NCBI RefSeq assembly: GCF_001429285.1 | Contig: NZ_LMJJ01000023.1 | Coordinates: 319,041 to 383,040, forward strand | DNA from: Ensifer sp. Root278 | Lineage (GTDB): Bacteria > Pseudomonadota > Alphaproteobacteria > Rhizobiales > Rhizobiaceae | DNA: 64,000 nucleotides | Direction of reading: 5' to 3' | Part shown: piece by piece, positions 44,874 to 53,719 of the stretch | Numbering within the stretch: the first letter of the stretch is position 1 | How the letters are laid out: each line of letters opens with the position of its first letter | Program-made: the position numbers and the translations under genes | Notes under the pieces: model-generated | What the model saw: the letters and a program-made list of their open reading frames with translations, nothing else | Database searches by the model: none | What the model was told of the DNA's origin: nothing

Positions 44874-46561
44874 CCCAATCGATCTCCGCCCGCTGCATTC
44901 TCTCTGGCTCCGCCGATGGCCCCATCATCGCCACCGAGGAGGCGCTGAGCTTCTGGGGCGGGGTCGATCCGGCAACCGGCGTGGTGATCGATGTGCATCA
45001 CCCGCTGCACGGGATCTGTCTCACCGGCGGCATCCTGATGATGCCGTCGAGCCGCGGTTCCTGTACCGGTTCGGGCGTTCTGCTCGACATGGCGCTCACG
45101 GGCCGGGCGCCTGCCGCATTGGTCTTCTGCGAAGCCGAGGACGTGTTGACGCTCGGCGCACTGATTGCGGCTGAGATGTTCGGAAAATCTCTGCCGGTGC
45201 TCAGGCTTTCCCGCGACGCCTTCAAGATGCTCTCGCAGGCAAAGTCAGCACGGATCGGCGCTGGCACGATCGAGGCCGACGGCCTGATTATCCCGGTCGA
45301 ACCGCCGGCGACGGCGGCTCTCGATCTCACTGAAGCCGACCGCGCCATGCTCGATGGCCGCGATGGCGTTGCGGTCCAGCAGGCGATGCGGATCATTTCG
45401 GCGATGGCAGCGCAGCAGGGGGCGGAAAAGCTCATCGACGTGGTCCAGGGCCATATCGACGGCTGCATCTATGCGAGCCCCGCCAACCTCACCTTCGCCG
45501 AAAAGATGGCGAACATGGGCGCCAAGGTTCGCGTGCCGACCACGATGAACGCGATCTCGGTCGACCGCGCCAACTGGCGGGCGCAGGGCGTGCCGGAAAG
45601 TTTCGGCGACCCGGCGGCTAAGCTTGCCGACGCCTATGTGCGCATGGGCTGTCGCCCGACCTTCACCTGTTCGCCCTATCTGCTCGACAGCGCACCGAAA
45701 TCAGGCGAATCCATTGCCTGGGCGGAATCCAATGCCGTCATTTTCGCCAACACCGTGCTCGGCGCGCGCACGGCAAAGCACCCGGATTTTCTCGACCTCT
45801 GCATCGCGCTGACGGGCCGCGCGCCCCTCTCGGGCGTCTATCTCGACGAGCCGCGCAGGGCAAAACGCGTCATCGACGTGGACCTGCCTGAGAATATCGA
45901 CGACGCCTTCTGGCCGCTGATCGGTTACCTCGCTGGCCGGGCAGCCCCCGATCGCATCCCGCTGTTGCGTGGACTTGCGTCCGCACGGCCCTCGCGCGAC
46001 GACCTGAAGGCGCTCTGCGCCGCCTTCGGCACGACATCCGCAGCCCCCATGTTGCATGTGGAAGGTGTGACCCCGGAAGCGGAAGGTGCCGCGGCTGAGG
46101 ATGCCGATCACACGGCCACCACGCGCGCCGACATGGCCGAGGCCTGGGCACATTTCAACGAGGGACCAGCCGAGGTCGAGCTCGTCGCCATCGGCAGCCC
46201 GCACGCCTCGCTCGAGGAATGCCGCGCGCTGGCCGACGCCTTCGATGGTCGCAAGCGGCATGGCGATGTCGCCGTGATCGTGACCGCCGGACGAGACGCG
46301 ATCGCCGCAGCACGGGAAGAAGGTCTGCTGGCTCGACTGGAGGCAAGCGGCATCCAGGTGTTGCCGGATCTCTGCTGGTGCTCGATCTCGGAGCCGGTGT
46401 TCCCGACGAAGACGCGGGCGCTGATGACCAATTCCGGAAAGTACGCCCATTACGGCCCCGGCCTCTCCGGCCGCGCCGTCCGCTTCGGCAGCCTCGCCGA
46501 TTGCGTTGAAGCGGCGCTCACGGGCCGCGTCCCGGCACGTCTGCCGGCCTGGCTGTCGTAG
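44870..46561 (+). CDS. Aconitase X, fused small and large subunits; probable cis-3-hydroxy-L-proline dehydratase
   Basis: The 563-residue protein joins the swivelling small subunit (DUF126, about 10-140: [39 protein letters not shown], spread over that region) to the large subunit (DUF521, about 150-560: [76 protein letters not shown]). AcnX proteins of this kind dehydrate cis-3-hydroxy-L-proline to pyrroline-2-carboxylate using an Fe-S centre. Translation is coupled to the epimerase. Paired with the Ldh2-family reductase at 36735, it would open a second route to L-proline. The exact substrate is inferred. Confidence 0.83.
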   Translation: MTQSISARCILSGSADGPIIATEEALSFWGGVDPATGVVIDVHHPLHGICLTGGILMMPSSRGSCTGSGVLLDMALTGRAPAALVFCEAEDVLTLGALIAAEMFGKSLPVLRLSRDAFKMLSQAKSARIGAGTIEADGLIIPVEPPATAALDLTEADRAMLDGRDGVAVQQAMRIISAMAAQQGAEKLIDVVQGHIDGCIYASPANLTFAEKMANMGAKVRVPTTMNAISVDRANWRAQGVPESFGDPAAKLADAYVRMGCRPTFTCSPYLLDSAPKSGESIAWAESNAVIFANTVLGARTAKHPDFLDLCIALTGRAPLSGVYLDEPRRAKRVIDVDLPENIDDAFWPLIGYLAGRAAPDRIPLLRGLASARPSRDDLKALCAAFGTTSAAPMLHVEGVTPEAEGAAAEDADHTATTRADMAEAWAHFNEGPAEVELVAIGSPHASLEECRALADAFDGRKRHGDVAVIVTAGRDAIAAAREEGLLARLEASGIQVLPDLCWCSISEPVFPTKTRALMTNSGKYAHYGPGLSGRAVRFGSLADCVEAALTGRVPARLPAWLS

Positions 46562-46577
46562 CGACTTCGCCGCGGGC

Positions 46578-47630
46578 TTAGGCGCCGCGCGGCGGTGCCG
46601 TCGAGGCCCGCGGCACCAGATGGCAGGCGAGTTCGACGCGACGCGGCGGCGCCGGGATGCCCGACAGCGTGTCGCGCAGAAGATCGAGCGCTACCGAGCC
46701 GATCTCGCGCATCGGGATGTGCATCGTCGTCAGCGGCGGATTGAGGAAGGCCGCTTGCGGCAGGTCGTCCATTCCCATGACCGAGACATCGCCCGGAACC
46801 GAAAAGCCCTTTTGCTGGATGCCGAGCATGGCGCCGACGGCAAGGCTGTCGCCGGCCGCGAGCACCGCGGTGAAATCCAGCCCCCGCTCCGAAATCCGCT
46901 GCGTCAGCGCCTGTATCGCAAGCTCGGGCAGCCAGTCCTCGACGGTGACGAGCAAGTCGTCGGTTGCGAGCAGGCCTTTCGCGAGCAGCCCGTCGCGCCA
47001 GCCCTCGTAGCGCCGTTCGATCGTACGGCGCCCCGGCCGCATCAGGAACAGGATGCGCTCGTGGCCGAGCTCGATCAGGTGATCGGTCGCAAGCCGCGCG
47101 CTCGATCGGTTGCAGGGCGTGACGCTCGATAGCCGCATGAACGGGTCGTCGCTGTTCAAGAGCACCACCGGCTTTTCGAAGCCACGGGTCGCGGCAATCA
47201 TACCTTCGTCGTCGATGGTGAGAAACAGCAGACCGGCGACCTGCTCGTCCTCCTCTGCCTCGGCAAGCACGGCCAGTTCTTCGCTTCTATCCGCAATCGG
47301 CCGAGTGACGATTTCGAGATCGAGCGCCTGGGCCCGCTCCTTCAGCCCCTCCAGCACGTAATGCGTAAACTGGTTGCGCACATAGTCGATCATCGCAGCA
47401 CTGGACGCCGCCACGATGACCTTCTGACCGGCGACCGCCGTCGGGATCACGTAGTTGGCGTTCTTGGCCGCTTCCAGCACCTTCTGGCGGATTTCCGCGC
47501 GCACGCCCTTTTCGCCAGCAAGGGCGCGGGAGGCGGTGCTCAAGGAGACGCCGCAGGCTTCGGCGATGTCCTCCAGCCGAACACGCTTGCTCTTCTTGCC
47601 GCGTTTGCCGGGCAGCGGTTTTGCGATCAT
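46578..47630 (-). CDS. LacI-family transcriptional regulator of the uronide cluster
   Basis: ATG 47630 follows GGGAGG and gives 350 residues. The LacI HTH and hinge are standard: VRLEDIAEACGVSLSTASRALAGEKGVRAEIRQKVLEAAKNANYV. A periplasmic-binding-protein-like sensor domain follows (GLLFLTIDDEGMI, SSARLATDHLIELGHERILFLM, DFTAVLAAGDSLAVGAMLGIQQKGFSVPGDVSVMGMDDLPQAAFLNPPLTTMHIP). It is divergent from the GH105 gene and convergent with aconitase X, so it very likely represses the uronide genes until an unsaturated sugar acid binds. Confidence 0.88.
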   Translation of the reverse strand: MIAKPLPGKRGKKSKRVRLEDIAEACGVSLSTASRALAGEKGVRAEIRQKVLEAAKNANYVIPTAVAGQKVIVAASSAAMIDYVRNQFTHYVLEGLKERAQALDLEIVTRPIADRSEELAVLAEAEEDEQVAGLLFLTIDDEGMIAATRGFEKPVVLLNSDDPFMRLSSVTPCNRSSARLATDHLIELGHERILFLMRPGRRTIERRYEGWRDGLLAKGLLATDDLLVTVEDWLPELAIQALTQRISERGLDFTAVLAAGDSLAVGAMLGIQQKGFSVPGDVSVMGMDDLPQAAFLNPPLTTMHIPMREIGSVALDLLRDTLSGIPAPPRRVELACHLVPRASTAPPRGA

Positions 47631-47670
47631 GTGATCCTCCCTTGCCACAATATTGGGAAAAATTTTCATA

Positions 47671-47678
47671 TTGCGCAA
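47671..47678. promoter_or_regulatory. Possible LacI operator in the divergent region
   Basis: TTGCGCAA is an 8-bp palindrome with a central CG, the usual centre of LacI-family sites. It lies 40 bp before the regulator start and 69 bp before the GH105 start, flanked by AT-rich DNA. The site is short, so this is a tentative call. Confidence 0.4.
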
Positions 47679-47747
47679 GAAAAAACATCGTGCCTTTATC
47701 TTTCTCAAGAAGGCCGAGGGAAGAGCGGCTTAAGGAGGAGGAGTGCC

Positions 47748-48848
47748 ATGGGCCTCAACGCCCACGATATTCGCACGGGTCTCGATCGTCTTGTCGGCGG
47801 CATGACCGGTCTCAAGCATGACGGCCGGTTCGATGAACCGAACCTCGACGGGACCGCAGGCGACTACATCAGCTTCGACAGCTGGGAATGGCCGCAGGGT
47901 GTTGGCCTCTATGGCCTGATCAAGCTCTGGCTGTTTACCGGCCGCGAGGACATCCGTCAGCTTATCGAAGGCTGGTACGAAGGCCGCCTTGCTGCCGGGC
48001 TTCCGGAACTCAACGTCAACACGACCGCGCCGATGCTCGGCCTCTCGGTTCTCTGGGCCAAATCCAGGAATCCCCGCTGGAAGCCGCTGCTCGACGACTG
48101 GGCAAACCGGGTGATGAGCGAAATGGGCCGGACGCCGGAAGGCGGATTCGAGCACCATGTCTCCGACAAGGTGAATGACAACGAGCTCTGGGACGACACG
48201 CTCTATATGGTCGCCCTGTTCCTCGCCTCCTATGGCCAGGCGAGCGGCCGGCGCGAACTCGTCGACGAGGCCTCGCGGCAATTTCTCGTGCATGCCCGCT
48301 ACCTTGCCGACACCCAGTCGGGCCTCTGGTTCCATGGCTGGACCTTCGACGGCCGGCACAATTTCGCCCGCGCCCGCTGGGCCCGCGGCAATGCCTGGAT
48401 CACCGCCGGCATGCTCGATTTCTTCGACCTCGCTGAGCTCGCCGCACCGGTCAAGGAATACCTGCGCGGCGTGCTCGTCACCCAGGTCGAGGCACTGCTG
48501 CCGCTGCAGGCCGCTTCCGGCGCCTGGCGCACGCTGCTCGACGACGCGACTTCGTACGAGGAGATCTCGGCGACCGCCGGCATCGGCTACGGCCTGCTCA
48601 AGGGCTATCGGCTCGGCTATGGAACGCCCGCCTGGAGAGCCGCCGGTCTGCGCGCGCTTGAAGTCGTGATGCGCAACATCGACGAGAGCGGCACCGTGCT
48701 CAACGTCTCCTACGGCACACGCATGGGCCACGACCTGCAATTCTACAAGGACATCCCAATTCAGCCGACCGGCTACGGCCAGGCACTGGCAATCCTGTGC
48801 CTCTCCGAAGCCCTGCAGCATGTCGGCCCGGAAGGACAGGCAGCATGA
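47748..48848 (+). CDS. Unsaturated rhamnogalacturonyl/glucuronyl hydrolase (GH105/GH88-type)
   Basis: ATG 47748 follows AAGGAGGAG and gives 366 residues. The (alpha/alpha)6 barrel family is shown by SFDSWEWPQGVGLYGLIKLW, NVNTTAPMLGLSVLWA, NELWDDTLYMVALFLASYG (catalytic Asp in WDD), GLWFHGWTF and ARWARGNAWITAGMLDF. YteR/RhiN-type enzymes hydrate and release the 4,5-unsaturated uronic acid left at the non-reducing end by pectate or rhamnogalacturonan lyases. No signal peptide is seen, so it should act on imported oligosaccharides. Its stop overlaps the kduI start (ATGA). Confidence 0.88.
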   Translation: MGLNAHDIRTGLDRLVGGMTGLKHDGRFDEPNLDGTAGDYISFDSWEWPQGVGLYGLIKLWLFTGREDIRQLIEGWYEGRLAAGLPELNVNTTAPMLGLSVLWAKSRNPRWKPLLDDWANRVMSEMGRTPEGGFEHHVSDKVNDNELWDDTLYMVALFLASYGQASGRRELVDEASRQFLVHARYLADTQSGLWFHGWTFDGRHNFARARWARGNAWITAGMLDFFDLAELAAPVKEYLRGVLVTQVEALLPLQAASGAWRTLLDDATSYEEISATAGIGYGLLKGYRLGYGTPAWRAAGLRALEVVMRNIDESGTVLNVSYGTRMGHDLQFYKDIPIQPTGYGQALAILCLSEALQHVGPEGQAA

Positions 48849-49681
48849 CAATGAAGGTTCTCTACGGGGCCAACCCCGAGGATATCAAAGGCTACGACAC
48901 GGCGCGGCTGCGCCGCGAGTTCCTGATCAGCGATCTCTTTGCAGCTGACGCCGTGAACTTCACCTACACCCATGTCGACCGGCTGATCCTCGGCGGCGCC
49001 ATGCCGAAAACAAAGAGCGTCACCTTTGGATCGGGCGCTGATATCGGCACACCCTATCTGCTTTCGGCGCGCGAGATGGGCATCGCCAATCTCGGCGGCA
49101 CCGGGACGATCACCGTCGACGGTAAGAACTTCGTGCTCGAAAATCGCGACGTGCTCTATGTCGGACGCGGTGCCAAGGAAATCGTCGTTGCAAGCGAGAC
49201 CGCCGACCGCCCGGCCCGCTTCTACATAAACTCGGTGCCCGCCGGTGCCGATCTGCCGCACCGGCTGATCAAGAGGGCGGAGGCAAAGGCGCTTGAGCTC
49301 GGCGACGTCAAGCGCTCGAACAAACGCCGTCTCGTCATGTACATCCACCCGGAAGTCATGCCCTCCTGCCTGCTTCTGATGGGCATTACCGATCTGGCCG
49401 AAGGCAGCGCCTGGAACACCATGCCGCCGCATGTGCACGAGCGGCGCATGGAGGCCTATTGCTACTTCGACATGGCGCCGGAAGACCGCATCGTCCACGT
49501 GATGGGCGAGCCGGAGGAGACCCGGCACCTGATCGTCGCAAACGGCGACGCCGTGCTTTCGCCCGCCTGGTCGATCCATATGGGCGCCGGCACCGGCCCC
49601 TATGCCTTCGTCTGGGGCATGACCGGCGAGAACCAGGAATACAACGACGTCACCCCCGTAGCCTTGGCTGAGCTGAAATGA
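48845..49681 (+). CDS. kduI: 5-dehydro-4-deoxy-D-glucuronate isomerase
   Basis: ATG 48845 overlaps the previous stop and gives 278 residues, the normal KduI length. Signatures include FLISDLFAADAVNFTYTHVDRLILGGAMPK, a beta-rich cupin region (LGGTGTITVDGKNFVL, RDVLYVGRG) and the zinc ligands in WNTMPPHVHERRMEAYCYFDM (two His and Glu). The enzyme isomerises 5-keto-4-deoxyuronate, formed from the unsaturated monomer released by GH105, to 2,5-diketo-3-deoxygluconate for KduD. It overlaps the next gene by four bases (ATGA). Confidence 0.95.
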   Translation: MTMKVLYGANPEDIKGYDTARLRREFLISDLFAADAVNFTYTHVDRLILGGAMPKTKSVTFGSGADIGTPYLLSAREMGIANLGGTGTITVDGKNFVLENRDVLYVGRGAKEIVVASETADRPARFYINSVPAGADLPHRLIKRAEAKALELGDVKRSNKRRLVMYIHPEVMPSCLLLMGITDLAEGSAWNTMPPHVHERRMEAYCYFDMAPEDRIVHVMGEPEETRHLIVANGDAVLSPAWSIHMGAGTGPYAFVWGMTGENQEYNDVTPVALAELK

Positions 49682-52164
49682 GCGATACTATTTTCCATCT
49701 GAAGAAAAGCCTCGTTGCGGGGCAGGCCGTCGGCTACTGGCAGCTCGGCACGATTGCCGAGGAGCGTTTCGACGTGCCGGACCAGCCGATGAAGGGCGAA
49801 ATGGACCCCTTCTTCTTCCTGACCAAGCACAAGAACTTCATTCCGCACGAGTACCCCTGCCGGACGATTTTTGCCGAACAGTTTCGCGGCAAGCGGCCGC
49901 AGGTGCGCGGCACATTCGAGGCCAGCCGCTGGTGGCTGCCCTTCGGATCGCCGCGGCTCGACCTCTCCGGCTTCTGGTTCCGGCCGACACGGCTTGCAAC
50001 CTGGGCCCGCACCTCGATCGAGACCGACACGGGTGGCACCGCCAAGATTCGCCTGGGCACCTGCGGCGGCGCGGTGCTCTTCCTGAACGGCACTGAGGTC
50101 GGCTGGATGGCGCCCTATAGCCGCAATCTCGAGGCCAAGGCCGAATTCGAACTGCCGCTTCAAGCCGGCCTCAACGAAGTCACGATCTTCTTCGACGACC
50201 TCGCCGAACGCGATGCGCGTTATTTCTTCCAGTTCGACTATCTCTCGGGACCGACGGCGCGCGTGGCGCTGCCCGTTCCCTGCCCGAGTGCGGCCGCCGC
50301 CGATATCGAGACCGCACTCGACGGCATGCATTTCGACCGGACCGCCTATTTCGAGGGCGACATCACCCTTCTCTTCGCCGCCGCCCTGCCGCTCGATGTC
50401 AAGGTCAATGTCGCGGTCGAAGGCGACTTCATGTCAACCGAGCGCTTCGACCACGACTTCGTGCTGAAGGCCGGCGACAAGAGGCTGGTTGTCGGACCAT
50501 CGGAAGAGACACCGGCCGATTTCCGCCATTTCCGCATCACGCTTGATGCCAGCGGCTTCGTTGCGTCGCGCTCTCTTGGCGTCGAGATCTGCCACGCCGG
50601 CCGCCAGGGCAAACCGTCGGAGACGCTTGCGCGTCGCATTACCGAGACGCTCGACGAGATCTCGGGCTTTTCCGAACGTGACACGGTCCGCGCCTTCGCC
50701 CGGCTTGCCGGCGGTCGCGGCGGTACCGACACCGACGCGATGATCGAGGAAATTCTGCCCTCAATCGAGGACTGCCACGACTGCGCCGACTTCTCGCTGG
50801 TGCCGCTCATCTGGTCGCGCACCACATGGGGTCAGGATATCGGCGAAAAGACGCGCGATCGCATCGATCAGGCGATCCTTGGCTTCCGCTACTGGATGGA
50901 TGAACCCGGCAACGACGTGCAGTGGTATTTCTCCGAAAACCACGCGCTTCTGTTCCACACTTCGGCCTATCTCGCCGGCCATCTCTTCCCCGAGGCGACC
51001 TTCCGTCGCTCGGGCCGCAAGGGCAGCGAGCAAAGCGCCGTCGGCGCTGCCCGCGTTCGCGCCTGGCTCGATCATTTCGAGGCCTGGGAAATGGCGGAGT
51101 TCAACTCCGCGCCCTATTTCCCGATCGACCTCAAGGGCCTGACGGCACTGGCGGCACTCTCGCCCGACGCCGACATCGCCGACCGCGCCAAGAAGGGCAT
51201 TGTCCGTCTCTGCGAGATCATCGCCCGCTCGGCCCATCACGGCATGGTGACGGCAGCGCAAGGGCGCTCCTACGAGCACACGCTTTGCGCCGGTCGCTCG
51301 CTCGAGCTTTCCGGCGTCGCACGCCTGCTCTGGGGCAAGGGCTGGTACGGCCGCCGCGTGCATGCGCTGCCGCAGCTTGCCGTCTGCCTGCGTGACCACG
51401 GCGTTGTGGTTCCGGAAACACTTGCCGCCGTTGCCTGCCACGAGGATGAGGCCACCCATCAGGAGTGGCGCTTCGCCCAGGGCGAAAACCGCTTCGCGGC
51501 GCTATACCATTACAAAGGCCGCCATTTCGCCATGGGCTCGGCGGCGCATTATCGCTGGAATGAATGGGGCTATCAGGAAACGGTGCTGCACCTGCGCCTT
51601 GGCCAGCGCCCCGAAGCGGCGATCTGGATCAACCATCCGGGCGAAACCATTCAGTTCGGGTACGGCCGGCCATCCTATTGGGGTGGTTGCGGCACCCTCC
51701 CTCGTGCCCACCAGTACAGGGGGCTGGCCGTACTCGACTTTGCGGCCGTCAGCGAACAACCGGACTTCACCCACGCGTGGTTCCCGGTCGCCGAGTTCGA
51801 CGAGAGCAGGGTCAAGGGAAAGCTGGCACTTGCGCGCAGCGGCCGTGGCGCCGTTGCCCTGATCGGCGCAACCGAACTGTTACCGGTGACCGATGGCCCG
51901 TCAGCGAATGCGGAGCTGCGCCAGGCCGGCCACAAGACGCGCTGGATCATCCGGGTTTGCGAAGCCGAAGAGCTTTCCGGGGTGGAAACGAAGTTTGCCG
52001 GGCTCTCCGTCGTGGAAACTGCCGACGGTGCTTTCGTCATCAACGATCCAGACTATGGCCGCATCGTCTTCCGCAACGACGGTTCGACGGAAGCCGAAGG
52101 GCGCACCATCGCCGCCAAGGATTTCACCGTGGCAGGTGAGGCAACCATGCTCGCCGCCAGATAA
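49678..52164 (+). CDS. Unrecognised 828-residue protein in the pectin/uronide operon
   Basis: I do not recognise this family. There is no signal peptide or membrane helix, so it should be cytoplasmic. Residues 1-300 are beta-rich (ATWARTSIETDTGGTAKIRLGTCGGAVLFLNG, LPLQAGLNEVTIFFDDLAERDARYFF), like a jelly-roll domain. Residues about 320-600 are helical and suggest an (alpha/alpha) toroid: DRIDQAILGFRYWMDEP, WYFSENHALLFHTSAYLAGHLF (N421, H422) and QGRSYEHTLCAGRSLELSGVARLLWGKGWYG (R530, Y532, H534). The last 200 residues look beta-sandwich. That layout recalls polysaccharide lyases and some glycoside hydrolases. ATG 49678 overlaps the kduI stop, and the importer follows, so it likely works on an imported uronide. 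Enzyme class is inference. Confidence 0.85.
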   Translation: MSDTIFHLKKSLVAGQAVGYWQLGTIAEERFDVPDQPMKGEMDPFFFLTKHKNFIPHEYPCRTIFAEQFRGKRPQVRGTFEASRWWLPFGSPRLDLSGFWFRPTRLATWARTSIETDTGGTAKIRLGTCGGAVLFLNGTEVGWMAPYSRNLEAKAEFELPLQAGLNEVTIFFDDLAERDARYFFQFDYLSGPTARVALPVPCPSAAAADIETALDGMHFDRTAYFEGDITLLFAAALPLDVKVNVAVEGDFMSTERFDHDFVLKAGDKRLVVGPSEETPADFRHFRITLDASGFVASRSLGVEICHAGRQGKPSETLARRITETLDEISGFSERDTVRAFARLAGGRGGTDTDAMIEEILPSIEDCHDCADFSLVPLIWSRTTWGQDIGEKTRDRIDQAILGFRYWMDEPGNDVQWYFSENHALLFHTSAYLAGHLFPEATFRRSGRKGSEQSAVGAARVRAWLDHFEAWEMAEFNSAPYFPIDLKGLTALAALSPDADIADRAKKGIVRLCEIIARSAHHGMVTAAQGRSYEHTLCAGRSLELSGVARLLWGKGWYGRRVHALPQLAVCLRDHGVVVPETLAAVACHEDEATHQEWRFAQGENRFAALYHYKGRHFAMGSAAHYRWNEWGYQETVLHLRLGQRPEAAIWINHPGETIQFGYGRPSYWGGCGTLPRAHQYRGLAVLDFAAVSEQPDFTHAWFPVAEFDESRVKGKLALARSGRGAVALIGATELLPVTDGPSANAELRQAGHKTRWIIRVCEAEELSGVETKFAGLSVVETADGAFVINDPDYGRIVFRNDGSTEAEGRTIAAKDFTVAGEATMLAAR

Positions 52165-52177
52165 GGCAAATAGAATC

Positions 52178-52200
52178 GCGCCGGCCGGGGAAGCCGGCGC
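52178..52200 (+). promoter_or_regulatory. GC-rich stem-loop after the 828-residue gene
   Basis: GCGCCGGC and GCCGGCGC (52178-52185, 52193-52200) pair around a 7-base loop just after the stop. A second small stem, CGAGCG/CGCTCG (52211-52228), follows before the binding-protein ribosome site. With no T-tract this looks like an intra-operon processing or stabilising element. Confidence 0.55.
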
Positions 52201-52253
52201 AAGCCCCAAACGAGCGGGAGGACGCTCGCCTAGATAAGTGGAGGAGAAAGACA

Positions 52254-53522
52254 ATGAAGAAGACCGGAAAGATGCTCGCGGCGCTCGCCGTCGGGCTCCT
52301 GACGTCGACGGCGGCAATGGCCGGCGACGTGCGCATCATGTGGTACTCCGATGGCGTCGAAGGCGAGGTGTTGAAGGACCTGCTCGACCGCTTCATGAAG
52401 GAGAACCCCGGGATCAACGTGATCCTCGACAACGTGTCCTACAGCGTCGTCAAGGAGCAGCTGCCGGTGCAGCTCGAAGCCGGCAACGGCCCCGACATCG
52501 CTCGCGTCACCAACCTCAAGGCCCAGAGCCAGCACTGGCTCGACCTTAGGCCGCTGGTCGCCGACGCCGCCTATTGGGACGAGAATTTCGGCGGGCAGGC
52601 AGACTGGATGCGCCCCGACGGATCGAACCAGATCTCTGGTTTCATGACCCAGATCACGATTGCCGGCGGCTTTGCTAACAAGACGCTGTTCGACCAGGCG
52701 GGCGTCGCGATCCCCGGCAAGGATGCGACCTGGGACGACTGGGCGAAGGCAGCCAAGCAGGTGGCAGAAAACCAGCAGGTTCCCTTCCCGATGGCGCTCG
52801 ACCGCTCCGGTCACCGCCTCAGCGGCCCGAACCTTGCCTATGGCGGCAACTATATCGGCGCCGACGGCAAGCCGGCGCCGCTTGATGATGGCTCGAAGAA
52901 CTTCCTGAAGACCTTCGTCGGCTGGGTTGCCGACGGCACGATGAGCAAGGACGTCTGGGTTTCGGCCGCCGGCTCCACCTATCGCGCCGCCGCCGACGAC
53001 TTCATCAACGGACAGCTCGTCTACTACTATTCCGGTTCCTGGCAGGTTCCGAACTTCTCGACGAAGATCGGCACCAACTTCGACTGGGTGGCGACCGGCA
53101 GCCCCTGCGGTCCCTCAAACTGCACCGGCATGACCGGCGGCGCCGGTCTGGTGGCGGTCAAATACACCGAGAACCCGAAGGAAGTGGCCAAGGTGATGGA
53201 CTATCTCGCGAGCGAACCGATCGTGAAGGAGTTCTCCGAGCGCACCCTGTTCCTGCCTGCGCATAAGGGCGTGCTTGCCAAGGAGCTCGACTTCAGGACC
53301 GACGACCCCCAGGCAAAGGCGGCGCTCAACGGCTTCGTCGAGGCGAGCAAGTCGCTCTCCGACGAGGCGCGCAAGCTGCCCGGCTGGCTCTGGTCCGACG
53401 CCGTCTACGGCGCGCTCGTCACCCGTGTCAGCCAGGCTGCTGCCGGCGAGATGACAGTCGACGAAGCGTTCACGCGCATCGATAGCGATATCGCCACCAA
53501 GGTGAAAGATAGCGGCAACTGA
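52254..53522 (+). CDS. Periplasmic sugar-binding protein, ABC family 1 (uronide oligosaccharides)
   Basis: This 422-residue SBP_bac_1 protein has a signal peptide (MKKTGKMLAALAVGLLTSTAAMAG) and family segments VRIMWYSDGVEGEVLKDLLDRFMKENPGINVILDNV, LPVQLEAGNGPDIARVTNL, FPMALDRSGHRLSGPN and DDFINGQLVYYYSGSWQVPNFSTKIG. ATG 52254 follows GGAGGAGA. By position it should bind pectin- or rhamnogalacturonan-derived unsaturated oligosaccharides. A 197-bp structured gap separates it from its permeases. Confidence 0.88.
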   Translation: MKKTGKMLAALAVGLLTSTAAMAGDVRIMWYSDGVEGEVLKDLLDRFMKENPGINVILDNVSYSVVKEQLPVQLEAGNGPDIARVTNLKAQSQHWLDLRPLVADAAYWDENFGGQADWMRPDGSNQISGFMTQITIAGGFANKTLFDQAGVAIPGKDATWDDWAKAAKQVAENQQVPFPMALDRSGHRLSGPNLAYGGNYIGADGKPAPLDDGSKNFLKTFVGWVADGTMSKDVWVSAAGSTYRAAADDFINGQLVYYYSGSWQVPNFSTKIGTNFDWVATGSPCGPSNCTGMTGGAGLVAVKYTENPKEVAKVMDYLASEPIVKEFSERTLFLPAHKGVLAKELDFRTDDPQAKAALNGFVEASKSLSDEARKLPGWLWSDAVYGALVTRVSQAAAGEMTVDEAFTRIDSDIATKVKDSGN

Positions 53523-53544
53523 TCCGGGCGATCGATACCCGGTT

Positions 53545-53654
53545 TCCGACGGTGTGACGTATCATGCCGTCGGATCAGCCGCCGACACACCAGTAAGCAT
53601 TAGCTTACATAATGCTGACATCCGGCAAGCAGCGCTTGCCCGTCTCTTGCGGGC
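53545..53654 (+). promoter_or_regulatory. Cluster of stem-loops between binding-protein and permease genes
   Basis: The first stem (53545-53557 with 53562-53574, 13 bp with two G-U pairs, CGTA loop) is followed by two mutually exclusive hairpins: GTAAGC/GCTTAC (53593-53608) and AGCATTA/TAATGCT (53596-53616). GGCAAGC/GCTTGCC (53624-53640) and GCCCG/CGGGC come next. The series could stabilise the binding-protein message or set permease expression; overlapping alternatives hint at a switch. Confidence 0.55.
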
Positions 53655-53719
53655 AGCAGATCACAATCCGGCGACGATCGTTGCGCTACAAAGCGCGACC
53701 GGTGGCGAGGTAGCAAACG

